Below are positions 29,702 to 40,858 of a stretch of 64,000 bases of DNA, piece by piece. Below the pieces are notes generated by a model, which saw only the letters and a program-made list of their open reading frames with translations, was not told the DNA's origin and searched no databases. The stretch comes from Macrophomina tecta (lineage: Eukaryota > Ascomycota > Dothideomycetes > Botryosphaeriales > Botryosphaeriaceae). The stretch covers positions 332,814 through 396,813 of the forward strand of contig JAKSGN010000001.1 of NCBI GenBank assembly GCA_024180945.1, written 5' to 3'. Each line of letters starts with the position of its first letter. The first letter of the stretch is position 1. A program made the position numbers and the translations under genes.

Positions 29702-32700
29702 ACCGTTAAAAGTAATTCACGCGAACTTAGGAAAGAGCGGGACAGCGCAGTACAGCCTACTAAACGACGAAGACCTGAGCGACTTTAGTGTTATTTTCAT
29801 CTCAGAACCAAACTGTTTTCGCGAGTCTGGCGGCGAGACCGTGGCAGCACCCATTACCCTTCCATATTAGAAGCAACTGCTACCCACGATATCGCGGCAT
29901 AGTCGCTATCCCGTCCGTTCAATGTTGTGGATCCGTAAAGACACGCAAGCCAGGCAGATCGCAGTACCCTCTGCCGACATCACAGCCGCAGTCGTTACGC
30001 TGCGGGACCGGATCGTGTTCGTAGCAGCCGTGTACGTCGCCAAAAAGGAGAACGTGGACGATCCGGAACTCACCAGCGCGCTTGAGCACCTGAGAACGGC
30101 AATCACACAGATAGGAGGCCAAACTAACGGGGTTCTGGAGCTCCTCATCTGCGGTGACTTTAACAGACACGATCAATTATGGGGAGGCGATCTAGTATAC
30201 AGCTCGCCGCGCAACGGAGAAGGCGCGCCGATAATCGACTTTATGGAGGACTTTCACCTACAGAGCCTGCTGCCTAGAGGCACGGTCACGTATGAATCAG
30301 CCGGCCAGAGCTCTACAATCGATCTTATCCTGGCGTCGCCCCGACTAGCGGAAGAGATGAGCGATTGTGGTCCTTCCAGTACGGCATACGGACATGATCA
30401 TCTAGCCATCGAAGCCCATTTTGAGACTGACGTGCCTTATCAAGAACTAGAGGCGCGATACACGTTCCGTAGCGTCAACTGGGAGGCCGTTAGAAGTGAT
30501 GTGAGAAAGAAGCTCACTGAGCAGCCACCTCCCGAAGCCCAAGACATTGAAAGCTTCACCAACTGCCTCTCGGAAACGGTATCGGCAGCAATCCAGCGCT
30601 GCACCCCCAAAGCAAGACCGTCACCATACGTGAAGAGGTGGTGGACAGCGGACCTTAGTCAACTACGGAGGTCGTTTACCTACTTTAGAAACCAAGCGAG
30701 GGGACGGCGAAGGTGGGGAGTGCCAGATATCTGGTTAGAATCACAGGCAAGAGAAGCGGCGAAGAGACTCCATGACACCATGAGACGCCAAAGGCGCAGA
30801 TGCTGGAAGGACTTTCTCGCAGAGCCGACTAACATTTGGAAAGCGGCCAAGTATCTCAACGAGCGAGGAAGCAGCGGCTTCGCTCATATTGCACGCCTTC
30901 AGCACCAGGATGGCTACGCGGAGTCCTGCGAGGAGATCTCGGAGACACTAATTAGGAACTTCTTCCCGGAACTCCCAGAAGTGCAGAGTACTCTGATCGA
31001 GGCGGCTCAGAGCTTTGGTGAGCCGATCGAACACGCACCGCTAACCGTAGAGGAAGTAAAAGAAGCCATTTTCCGGGCCAGTCCATTCAAAGCACCTGGA
31101 TCAGACGGAATTCCCGCAATTGTGTGGCGCGAGCTTTGGCCAGTGGTGGGCAAGTATATCTATCAGCTGTTCAACGAATCGTTACTTCAGGGCCGCTTAC
31201 CTAGCCGTTGGAGAATTGCGAGAATCATTCCGCTGCGCAAGACAGGAAAGTCAGCGGAGATACCGCAAGGATACAGGCCAATCTCGCTGTTGTCGACGCT
31301 GGGGAAAGCGCTGGAGTCAGTGGTGGCAGAGAGGATCTCTGCTCTGGCGGAGGAACACTCTCTACTACCTAAGAACCACTTTGGCGGTAGGAAGCAACGA
31401 TCCACAGTGCAGGCACTAACCATCCTGCAGCAACGCATCTATGACGCGTGGCGCGAAGGCAAGGTTCTCTCGCTCCTGTCGTTCGATGTCAAGGGAGCCT
31501 ACAACGGCGTTGCCCGAGACGTGCTCCTCCAGCGGCTCCGACAAAGAAGGATTCCGGAAGTGCTAGTCAAATGGGTGGAAGCGTTCTGTTCTAACAGGAG
31601 TGCCTCTGTGGTGGTAAACGGCAAGACGTCCAAGGTCATGGACCTACCGCAGGCAGGACTCCCACAGGGCTCGCCTCTCTCGCCGATACTATTCCTATTC
31701 TTCAACGCCGACTTGGTGCAGTCCGTAACCAACAGGAACAAAGGAGCCATCGCGTTTATTGATGACTACAGCACCTGGGTGACCGGCCCTTCCGCAAGCG
31801 ACAATGTTGCGAAGCTTCAAAGAACGGTGGTGGCTCGAGCCGAAGAGTGGGAAGCGACGAGCGGAGCGACGTTTGAAGCAGAGAAGACGACGCTCGTCCA
31901 CTTTACACGGAACGAGCAAAGACGGTCCGACCAGCCGATAGTGGTCAAGGGAAGAGAGGTGCACCCAAAGGCTGAAGCAAAGATTCTAGGCGTCGTCTTC
32001 GACCAGGGACTACGGTTTAAGGCTCACGCGGGGAGGATCGCCAAAAGGGGCGTCCAGGCAGCCCTAGCGCTGAAGCGACTTCAGGGCCTCCGGCCGAGCA
32101 GTGTGCGCCAGCTCTTCTCAGCCACCGTAGCCCCGGCGGTCGACTATGCGGCTCCAATATGGGCGCCAGCCATCACGGCACCACTGATGAAATCACTTGA
32201 GGCAGTGCAGAGAATCGCGGGCAGAGCAATAACCGGAGCTTTCAGGACGGTGGCACTACCCATCCTCGAAGCCGAGGCAGCGATCCTACCTATCGAGATC
32301 CGCCTCCACCAGCAACTGCTTCGATTTTGGGTCAACTGCCACACGCTGCCGCAGAAACACCCGTTCTGGAAGCTAAAGCGTGCAATCGACCCGGCCAACA
32401 AGAGGTTCGTGTCCCCGCTGCAGCGAATAATGCTGACGGCTAGAGAGATTGACGCTGAACGTCTCGAAACAATCCGCCCATTTGTAAGAATGCCGTGGGC
32501 CGACAGGCCCGTTGTTCAGATCGAGTCTCTAGAGGCAGCGAAGCTCCGAGCCAGCTCTCCGCCACGGTCAGAGGTGGCTATCTTCACGGGTGGCGTACAA
32601 AGAAACGGAAAGCTCGGAACCGGCGTCTTTTGCGTGGATAGTAGGGGCACGACCATCGTCGCTCACTCATGTCCGGTCGGCAAGTCCAACTCAGTCGATG

Positions 32701-33554
32701 CCGTGTTCGCAGAACTCCAGGCGATTCACCAAGCAGTAGAACTAATACATGGCACGTGGTCGACCGCGATGGTGGCTGACTATCCCGATGCAGCCAAGGT
32801 AAAACACGCTATCTACAGCGATAGCAAGACAACCCTCCGTCTCCTCCGTAAGCCTCGACAGATGCTACGTCAGGAAGTTGTTGGAAGCATTCTCCGCCTA
32901 TTAGACCAGATCAGACGCAACAAGGGGCCGCCGGTCGAGTTCAGATGGGTGCCGGCGCACGAGGGGATTGCAGGCAACGAGAAGGCGCATAGCTTGGCAC
33001 TACACGCCACGAAGAGCAACCAAGAGCCTCCTACAGGCAATCTGCTACGGCCGCTAGCACTGGCTCGGTGTAAGGAAATTGCCATGAGACAGTGGAGGGA
33101 AACGCTCGAAGCTTCTAAGGTCGGCGAGTCGATCCGCAAGCTCGATCGCGCGTTGGCGCACTTCCACACCAAGAAGCTCTATGACCAACTGAACTATAGA
33201 GAAGCAGTGGCAATCACGCAGCTAAGGACGTCGAAAGCGAACCTGAACGAGCCGCTGTACAAAATCAAGCGAGTAGATTCACCCTCGTGCGGGTGCGGAG
33301 CAGAGAGGGAAACAGTTAAGCACTTCCTCCTAGAGTGTCCACGCTGGATGGACCGCCGGGCTCAACTACAGACCGACCTGGGTAGTAGATTCGGAGACCT
33401 TGCGTTCATGCTAGGCGGATGGTCGGGCACGAAAAGACCCGACGGTAGGTATGTGGATGGCCCACCGGAGAAGTGGCGAGCAGACACGCGAGCAGTCAAA
33501 GCAACGGCGGCATTTGCTCTGGCCACGGGAAGACTAGTCGCAACTAGAGACTGA
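29694..33554 (+). pseudogene. LINE ORF2: endonuclease, reverse transcriptase, RNase H; one early stop
   Basis: The frame starts MSRPLKVIHANLGKSGT and is interrupted by one TAG at 29868-29870, where relatives usually have Trp (TGG to TAG). From 29922 it is open for 1210 codons. The apurinic-type endonuclease has FISEPN, CGDFNRHDQLWGGD and GHDH. The reverse transcriptase has the thumb-side GYRPISLLSTLGK, FGGRKQRST and the active site FIDDY. RNase H is damaged: the first catalytic Asp block reads FTGG and the usual GNEKAD reads GNEKAH. A C-terminal CCHC-like CGCGAERETVKHFLLEC follows. The element is probably no longer active but is a recent copy. Confidence 0.9.
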
Positions 33555-33910
33555 GAGCTTAATCCTTCTTAAAGCAAATTTATCCCTTCTCCAACTAGCC
33601 GTCACGCCGCTACAGGGACTGACGGCACTCGGGAAGTGGTCTCGAGGGGATGGTATGAGGGGTGCATGGAGGATGGCTCTACGTTTATATTTTCCTTTAC
33701 TTATTCTGGTGTTTTGCTTAGCGTCATTTGTTTGTGCTTTTGTCCGTATATTTTCAGATTGCTAAACAGGAGGAGAAAGGGTTTCTTCGCATACAGCGTG
33801 CTGGGCTTTGAATGAACCGGGGTCCTAATGTAGCTTAGCGTAGAATAGCGCTCGTTGTCCCTATGGTCTACTAAGGCCGACGGGGTGTATGAATCATCAT
33901 CATCATCATC

Positions 33911-34156
33911 GACCCTGGATCACTCGGCTCACTGGATCACGGTGAGCCAGCCAGTGATCAACCGTGATCCGACCAAACACCCTGTGTATATAGGCCACAC
34001 TCGTTTACAGTAGATAGGACCCTCGTGGTCAACTTGCCAATTGATTCTCACCCTAAACTTGTGCACAAACCTCCCCTGCCTACTGCACGGCCCCTAGAAA
34101 ACCTGAGCCACCCGACGATACGCCCGACCTCCCCCAGAAAGAGTAACGGCGTAACA
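33911..34156 (+). mobile_element. 3' part of an LTR, next to the LINE tail
   Basis: Contains TGTATATAGGCCACACTCG and CCTCGTGGTCAACTTG, similar to the LTR-A promoter block, and ends AGTAACGGCGTAACA. A reversed relative is at 39936-40168 and a decayed one at about 38283-38380. Repeated GATCAC/GTGATC motifs lie at its left edge. Confidence 0.65.
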
Positions 34157-34340
34157 GGATAACATTTTGTTATCCTTATATCAATCACTACGCCAATTGT
34201 GTTTTCGATCAATTCCTGAGATACTATATTGGTCCCGTAGTTTCCCTATGTGACTCAGTAGTTTATTTTCCCTTGGATCTATTGTTTCTTTGGTTGTGTT
34301 TGGAGTGTATATGATGGCGCATGGTCCTGCGAGCCTCAAA
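34157..34340. other. Intergenic with a short perfect hairpin
   Basis: GGATAACA and TGTTATCC with a 3-base loop form a hairpin at 34157-34175. Nothing else is recognised. Confidence 0.5.
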
Positions 34341-34560
34341 ATGGGAACCTGTGTTATGGTCTGGAAGCCCAGTAATGGAGAAGCCTCGGAGGAATCCTCG
34401 GCGGCCACGTGACGTTCCTTTTCTTATGTATTTAAGGCGATCTTCTTCTTCTTTCTCTTCTTCTTCTTCTTTCCTTAAGTTCTAGCTTCTTGTACGTAGC
34501 GCAATAAACCTTTCAGCGATCATCCTGAGATTGAGCCTTGACACACGGGCATGAACAATA
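34341..34560 (+). repeat. Promoter-like repeat (as at 745-830) with CT-rich leader and AATAAA
   Basis: TGTTATGGTCTGGAAGCCC, a CACGTGACG box, TATTTAAGG, a long CT-rich run (34440-34480) and CAATAAACC at about 34501. This layout is like a complete LTR or a LINE 5' UTR with nothing coded behind it. Confidence 0.55.
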
Positions 34561-36132
34561 CTTTTGGTAGGAACCTCCGTAGTATGGCGAGCAATCTAAA
34601 AATAGAGAGAGTTGTAGATATGCGTCTAGAACGCTGTCTTATATCTTATAGTTAAGTTTCGCTCTAAGTTTTACTTTAAGATTCACGATATAATATAATT
34701 TATAAACTTTTAAAAGGTTAAGTGTTTAAAAGTACGTTATTATCTTTATTAAACATTTGCAATGAGAATCTTTAGCTCGAATTTAGAATTCATAAGTCAT
34801 GTCTAGATTTTTAATGGTTAGGCTATTTTTATGGCTATATTTTAGGCTAGACGTATAAAGATTTATCCTCGATTAGTTGCTATCTCTAAGATGTTCCTGA
34901 GTCTATCTTACTTTTAGGAAATTTAAATAAAGGATAATTTAGAAGAGTACTATGACATTAACGAAGATTTAGTTAGACAAAAAAAAAGAAAAAGAAAAGA
35001 GAAAGCGTGGCGCCGCTCTTAGATTCTAAGCTGGTAGGTATTAATTGTATCTAAAAGAGTTTTATAACATAATGCGGGCTGAGACCTAGATAGAATAGGT
35101 AGTATATATTTCGTGACGAAGTATGCAGACTGCTCTATGGTACTGCGTTTAGTGTGCATCCTGTTTTATCCCCTATCCGCGGGCGGCTACCGATAGCACT
35201 GGAAAGTTAGGAACCTATAAACGAGGCCAAAGCGCCGCGAAATTATACTATACCCGGATAGTTCCATGAAAGTGTGTGTTTCCTTTAGAATAGAAGAGGA
35301 TAAAGAGCTCGTCAAGTCGAACCTTAAATTGCAAAAACAGCATGGTGTTGGGATATAACTCAATCAATTCGCACTGAATAACAGTGCGGCGCCGTGCTTT
35401 TTTCGGTCCAACACATGGTTTTTGGGTCAAACAAATCAAGATAAATAAATATCAACGCTGAGCTAAACAGGAAATTTGAGTCAGTAGCAAACTGGGGATG
35501 GTAGAGAGGTGCATTTAAATTCTATGAGTTAAAATCCGTCGCGCGAGTGTTTCCGGAGCGGTGAAAATCCTAGAGATATTGTCAACCAAAATCCCCTGTT
35601 CTAGGCAACACTCCTTTTCTGATGTCAGACTTTCTTGCCTTACTACCTCAGGCATCTCCTTTATCTCGAATATTCTATCCTTTAGGCAACAACACTCCTT
35701 AGTGTCCAACCCCGCATCGGCACTCTTTCTCGGATCTTTGGTATCCTCGGTTATGTAGCTATCACTCACATATATAAGCAAGCCTACCGGCCTTCCTCTT
35801 GGGAGACAGGCAGAAACACACAGGCAGAAATTCGATTCTCTCTTCTGACCTCACCGAGTTCGGGCCTGAGGCCCACCCAAATTCGACAGATATAATAAGG
35901 TTTCTATCAATGACTCACATCTCACGGAAAGATTCGTCATAATAAATAAAATTTTTCGCTCTCCGCATGCGCCTAATATGCCTGACGTGCGGAAATAACA
36001 TGGGTAAGCCCCAAAGGACTTGCGAACAAGACTCAGACATAAATACATACAGCCTAGCATCTGCTGTACGTCTGTACCAATTTCTTTACATCAACCAATA
36101 CGTATACTCTTTTTTATCTTCTCATCGCTGCC
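34561..36132. other. AT-rich RIP-like block with a LINE ORF1 scar
   Basis: At about 35275-35325 the sequence TTTAGAATAGAAGAGGATAA and AGAGCTCGTCAAGTCGAACC is a G-to-A-changed copy of LINE family A ORF1 at 29110-29160 (FRTEEDEELVRSNL). About 35780-35860 resembles the right part of the LTR at 27258-27602. A minus-strand frame of 88 codons (35515-35781) has paired CCC/CC residues but no recognisable family. Confidence 0.55.
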
Positions 36133-36642
36133 ATGCGCATTGTTCTTGCTACGGTGGCTTTCTTCGTTGCAGCAGGCGCTGCTGCGCCGGCACCTCAAAC
36201 CCCTAGTCGGAATTCGGGTTTATCAACATCCAGCAACAATCCATCGGTCCTGAATTCCCCGAGCTCCAGTACCGATAATAACAGATGTTCTCTTCAGCTA
36301 CAAATCCTTCTTTTGCTGGCCATACAATCGGATCCACAACTCTCATCGAACACGCAACTTCAAAATGAGATATCCTCGGACCCAGACTCCGTCATCCAAT
36401 CCGTCCTTCAGAGTAAAGGGTTCGGCATTAGCAGCAGCAGCAACAACAACGACAATCTTAACAATAACAATCTTAACAACAATCTTAACAACAATCTGAA
36501 CAACAATAATCTGAACGACAACAACCTGGACGACAACAATCTGAACGACAATAGTCTGAACAACAACAATCTGGACAACACCAATCTCCTCAATAATCTC
36601 ATTACCCGTCTTTATGGCACCAATAACAATGGCCTGTCTTAA
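36133..36642 (+). CDS. Small secreted Asn-rich repeat protein
   Basis: 169 residues. A clear signal peptide (MRIVLATVAFFVAAGAAA, cut before AP) is followed by a Ser/Asn linker, a short helical part with one Cys (CSLQLQILLLLAIQSDPQLS), and about 50 residues of Asn/Leu/Asp repeats (NNLN, NDNNLDD, LNDNSLNNNN) before the end ITRLYGTNNNGLS. It would be exported. Secreted low-complexity proteins of this type occur among cell-wall proteins and candidate effectors; which applies is unknown. The repeat arises from AAC/AAT-CTN codons and may vary in length between strains. Its surroundings are decayed repeats, yet the frame is clean. Confidence 0.75.
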   Translation: MRIVLATVAFFVAAGAAAPAPQTPSRNSGLSTSSNNPSVLNSPSSSTDNNRCSLQLQILLLLAIQSDPQLSSNTQLQNEISSDPDSVIQSVLQSKGFGISSSSNNNDNLNNNNLNNNLNNNLNNNNLNDNNLDDNNLNDNSLNNNNLDNTNLLNNLITRLYGTNNNGLS

Positions 36643-37132
36643 TAGAGCGATATTCAATCCGTAGCACGAAGTGTCTAAGCTAGACTGCTTTCTCTGCCAT
36701 AGAGGATTTAGCAACACTCGCCGCTCAACTATCGCTTGCTTGCTTGCTTGCTTGCTTGCTTGTTTCTTTGCTTATTTATGTATTTCCACAATTCGTACAT
36801 TCGCTCTCTTACCCTTAACACTCAAGCGACCATGCGCTTCACACTCATTACAAGCCCGCACTGCCCCATTAAGTAATACTATGTGTTGGAATATTGGTTA
36901 TCATGTGTTTGTAAGGATTTGTCGAAAGGCAAAAGTACGACGCCGCACTGTTACCAGTGCAAGCTACTAAACCTTATATTGTGACAGGATTACTAAATGT
37001 AGGCAGTCACATCGCGTGAGGATAACAGGTGCCTCCCGTGCCTTTCAAGTCTAGCCTCTTATTACCTAAAGGACTGTCACTACACAATATAATGCTTCTT
37101 TCATGCTCTATATTTGGCTATCAACAGTTATA
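36643..37132. other. Intergenic; short tandem GCTT run
   Basis: About six GCTT units at 36735-36760. TGTTGGAATATTGG at about 36884 resembles a Copia LTR start, but no full LTR follows. No gene seen. Confidence 0.45.
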
Positions 37133-37302
37133 CTGTGGTCGGAGGGTAAAATATTGTTATTCGGTGGGCCCAGTGACAAGGGGTCAAGTGACTTATGCGA
37201 GCAGAACCGTGACAGCTGGTTGGCTTAAATGGCCTCGCAAAGGCGACTTGACCCCCTTGTCACTGGGCCCACCGATAACAATATTTTACTCTCCGACCAC
37301 AG
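37133..37302. mobile_element. Foldback MITE with TA target
   Basis: 170 bp flanked by TA. Inverted arms of about 55 bp start CTGTGGTCGGAG and include GGTGGGCCCAGTGACAAGG; the central spacer is about 60 bp. No coding capacity. The TA target fits a Tc1/mariner relative, though the arms are unlike the pogo copies here. Confidence 0.88.
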
Positions 37303-39183
37303 TACAATCAAGATGAATAGCGGTGTTCAACTTTATCGTACCGTCTAGCACTAACGTCAACTGTAAGCAGTGAGGCCAACAATTAAATTAAACAAATATT
37401 TAGTAAATATTCGTCGGAACTTTAGATGAGGCCCCTCGGCCTCACATCAAGTGAGGTTAGAAAGAAGTCTAAATTTTCTACCTGTCTCTTCTAAGAGCGA
37501 TGAAAGAGTGTCTTCCTCGGATACTCTCAACTCCAGATTTATCTGACTTGCGCGTAGTAGAGGCTTGAAAAGGAGGCTTGGAAAGGAGCTTGGCCATATG
37601 CAACTTTTTACTTTTTCAGAGAGGATGTACCATCTGAGTTTATAATGAAAGCTGTTCTATATTATTTGAGAAAGCGTTCGCGAAGCTTGGAGAGCGTCTA
37701 GACCGTTTAGGCTCAAGCTCTTCACGCGTTTACACTTGTAAAGACTAAGACTAGCGGTATGTTAAATAGTATTCTAGTGTTTTGGGCATCAACGGATTAA
37801 ACTATCCAGAAGTGGTCGGGGAAGAGTCTGGACTTCAGGTAGGTTCTCGGTCCTCGCTAGTATTAGCTTATTAAGTCACCGTGTGAGTATGGCATCTTTT
37901 CTCTACAAGCATGATCTTATCCCCGAGGAAGCCCTCCAACTACTGAAACGAAGCGGAGGATCTCCTATTAATAGCTTTATACTATTGAGTATCCCTTAGC
38001 TTAAAATCAATGTTTAGCTGACAAATAAAGGGCTTTTTTAGCGTGGGGTCAGTCCAGCACGTATCTTAACTTAAATATATTACGGAGGTTGCTACTACTG
38101 TGATAGAACTAGCGCTAAGAAACGTTTATACAGAGGTATATAGAATAGATAGAAAGTAGGCCGGACTCCGCCGCCTCAATTAGGCTTAAACGGGTCTAGC
38201 GAGCGTAGAAAAGCCGGCCGTATCCGCATAGCTGCTATCGGCGGCTGGGACGGTCTATGAATTCATCGCCATCATTATCTTCCTGACCCATGTAAAGGAT
38301 GCGCTATAACACCTAGGGCAAAAAAAAATAAGCTATCTAACGATATGCCTGTGCTCCCTAGAAAGAGTTTTGGCGTAATATAATATTTTTTAACTTCTGT
38401 TACGACCAGCACCCATGCACAATTAAGGTGGACAAATGTTACGGATTTTCCCTGTAGATGCCCTTAGGCAGGCCTAAGGCATCTTCACATCAGATAGGTT
38501 AGATAGCGAGGCCACCCGCAGGGTGATCGCACGGCTGTCAGGCACGTGGGATCTTGCCATGTGACCTGCATCCGGGTATATCACCGCCTGCTCAAGCATC
38601 CTCGACCGATCAACTATCTTCTTTCTCCGCATTCTATAACAACAAAGGTGTTGAAAGGCGACGCCGCCTCTAAGAGGCAGCCTGTAAGGCTCTATATATT
38701 AATAGAACGTTAATAAGTTTCTAAGCTAAAGAGAGAAAGGAAGAAACAGAAAGATTAAAATTCATAGTATTGGATTCCTTTCGCTTGCCCCTGTTCTCGT
38801 TGTTGCTTCTTTCCACTTCCTATTTCGGTAAGAAAACTTCTGCGGCGTAGGAGTTTCTATGCATTCTAGTTAAATCGTAACGACTTTCTAGATTAGGATT
38901 TAGAAGGAAAGAAAAAGAAAAAGTTATTTGATAAATTTCTTTTTAGAAAGCTTTTTAGAGTAGTTAATTTATGAGCGTTTAGCGAGGATCATTTCGAGTT
39001 AAATTCTAAATATACCACATCGATCAGTAGTATAAAGGGAAACCATTTAGTATGGCCTTTCTCTCCTTCTCTATTTCTCTACCTGCCGCGCCCAGATCTC
39101 TATAGTTAATCCTACCTTCTATACAATAACAATATGAAGATCGCGACGTCGTCTCGTAAGATATACTTACAAATCTATCTAGC
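37303..39183. other. AT-rich decayed DNA with LINE tail and LTR scars
   Basis: About 38240-38281 is a decayed LINE family A 3' end (GGGACGGTCTATGAATTCAT and CATCATTATC). About 38283-38380 is a decayed LTR 3' end (TAGAAAGAGTTTTGGCGTAAT). No intact gene was seen. The leader of 39184 contains an ACAATAACAATATG stretch. Confidence 0.5.
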
Positions 39184-39909
39184 ATGCTGCTAATATTATT
39201 AGGTTGTGTATTAGCATTTCTCCTCTTTGTCCAGCATACCCTAGCTGTTCCGACCATCGACAAACGTCTAGACTTGGCACCGCTCGCCAACGATGAACCC
39301 ACTACTGTCAATGACCTCCTCAAGCGCGATGTGGTTGACATCATCATACCGGATTTCAATGTTATTTGCCAGCGGAAGGCAGGTGAATGGGTTGCTGGAA
39401 GCAGAACAAAGTGCACGGGCTCGACTACTTTCGAGCTCAGCTGTAGCTTTAACGGCGCAATAAGGCCAGAGGAAGGCGAATGTCCTACGGACTATTATTG
39501 CGAAGATACCGATGTGTTTGGAAGCATCAAAGAGAACGATCCGAAGACGAAAGTCCGCTGTGTTCATCAAGATTATAGGGCTCTCTTAAAGGTGCCTAGT
39601 GGTCAAGAGACTGAGAGTTCCTCCTACTGCACTGGGCCGCGTAAAGGAGGTGGTGTTTCTAGGTCAATTCATGCGCGGCTAGAGACGTACGCGACGTATG
39701 GGAAGAAGGGCCTCTTTAGGTTGCTTACCTGGACTAAATCCGAAAGCTGGCATGAGGTTGGGAGGAAGGATGTCAATGGTGGCAAAAGTGTCGAGTCCTA
39801 TGAGTGGTCCTACGATGCACAAGGGGAGTACAGATGCTTTAAGGCCGAAGTACAGTCATTTTCTGGTGTACTTGATACTATTCTAAGGGTTGCCATGATC
39901 GCGGGTTAG
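39184..39909 (+). CDS. Secreted cysteine-containing protein with Kex2-like sites
   Basis: 241 residues. The signal peptide is MLLILLGCVLAFLLFVQHTLA. Two dibasic sites follow (IDKR near residue 28 and LLKR near 48), as in pro-proteins matured by the Kex2 protease. The mature part has six or more Cys (ICQRK, KCTG, SCSFNG, ECPTDYYC, RCVHQ, YCTG, RCFK), which suggests disulphides. It could be a small secreted effector-like or antimicrobial-like protein; I recognise no named family. It lies in a decayed repeat region, alone, with no introns needed. Confidence 0.72.
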   Translation: MLLILLGCVLAFLLFVQHTLAVPTIDKRLDLAPLANDEPTTVNDLLKRDVVDIIIPDFNVICQRKAGEWVAGSRTKCTGSTTFELSCSFNGAIRPEEGECPTDYYCEDTDVFGSIKENDPKTKVRCVHQDYRALLKVPSGQETESSSYCTGPRKGGGVSRSIHARLETYATYGKKGLFRLLTWTKSESWHEVGRKDVNGGKSVESYEWSYDAQGEYRCFKAEVQSFSGVLDTILRVAMIAG

Positions 39910-39935
39910 TGGCTTTTGTGGTGACCTAGTTAAAT

Positions 39936-40168
39936 TGTTACGCCGTTACTCTTTCTTGGGGAGGTCAGGCGTATCGTCGGGTAGCGTGGGCTTTCTGGGG
40001 GCCGTGGCAATAGGCAGGGGAGGTTCGCATACAATGTTGGGGTAAGAATCAATTGACAAGTTGACCACGAGGGTCCTATCTACTGTAAACGAGTGAAGGC
40101 TATATACTAAGAAATGGTGGTCGAGACCGCTGGTCATGACCGCGACGATTCTGCTGGTCAAGTTGGGT
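39936..40168 (-). mobile_element. LTR 3' part (reverse copy of 33911-34156)
   Basis: Starts TGTTACGCCGTTACTC and carries CCACGAGGGTCCTATCTACT and the matching promoter block on the minus strand. As at 33911, its upstream edge abuts a LINE family A tail. Confidence 0.7.
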
Positions 40169-40250
40169 GGTGATGATGATAATTCATACACCCCGTCGGC
40201 CTCAGCAGACCATAGGGAAAAGACGCACTACAGAATACTTTTAAAATACA
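40169..40250 (-). mobile_element. LINE family A tail fragment
   Basis: GGTGATGATGAT, then AATTCATACACCCCGTCGGC, then CAGACCATAGGGA, the reverse of the LINE end at 33860-33905. Confidence 0.75.
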
Positions 40251-40858
40251 TGATGTCAAACATTAAGCGTTACAGGACTATCCGCGGCTTACTAGCCCGA
40301 CACTGTAGTATAAAGGGGATCCTCCCCCACCACTCGTTACACTCTTCAGTAGCATCGTCAATTCATTCTCTACTCATTACAAAGTCTTACACATGAAGAT
40401 CCCGGTTCATCCAAAGCCCAAAAACTGAGAGAACAACAGTGGGATACAAGCAGTCACTCAGCAAGGAAGAAGAGGAGAAAACGAGAAATCCCTAAGATAT
40501 ATGCTCCAGTCCAGTCTACCTCTTGACTCCAGTCTACATGGGTCTTTCCGCCTTGGTGCAAGTCCTCCCGCGGTCCTACCGCCTCTTCGCCTCACCAAAA
40601 TTCTGCCGCTCATCTTTCCAGTCTTGCCTCCCCGAAAAGGCGCTCCAAATAAGGAGTAGATAGTGCAGATAAACCGAAATTAAACCTTATCTAGACGCGC
40701 TAAGAACGCGTTATAACACGCGTGCAGAAAGAAAATAAAACCGAATAGACATAACGCGTTTATTAAGCTATATCCCTCTTCGACTCTACCTCCTACATCT
40801 CTCCTGTCATCAAGAAAGAATAGCCAAGTTCTTTTAACGAATCTCCTAAGGAACAAAA
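40251..40858. other. Intergenic, presumed upstream region of 40859
   Basis: No coding frame. Confidence 0.45.

Larger units (their letters stand above)
28346..33910 (+). mobile_element. Tad-like LINE, family A, nearly full length
   Basis: Short 5' leader, ORF1 (28403-29701), ORF2 (29694-33554), a 3' UTR and a short (TCA)n tail at about 33892-33910. It lies between two LTR pieces, so it probably inserted into an LTR. Its 3' end recurs as truncated copies at 27089, about 38240 and 40169. Confidence 0.9.

Noticed and set aside
36343..36717. Antisense ORF rich in Val/Ile opposite the Asn-rich protein
   Set aside because: It is a mirror of the AAC/AAT repeats; the sense frame has a signal peptide.
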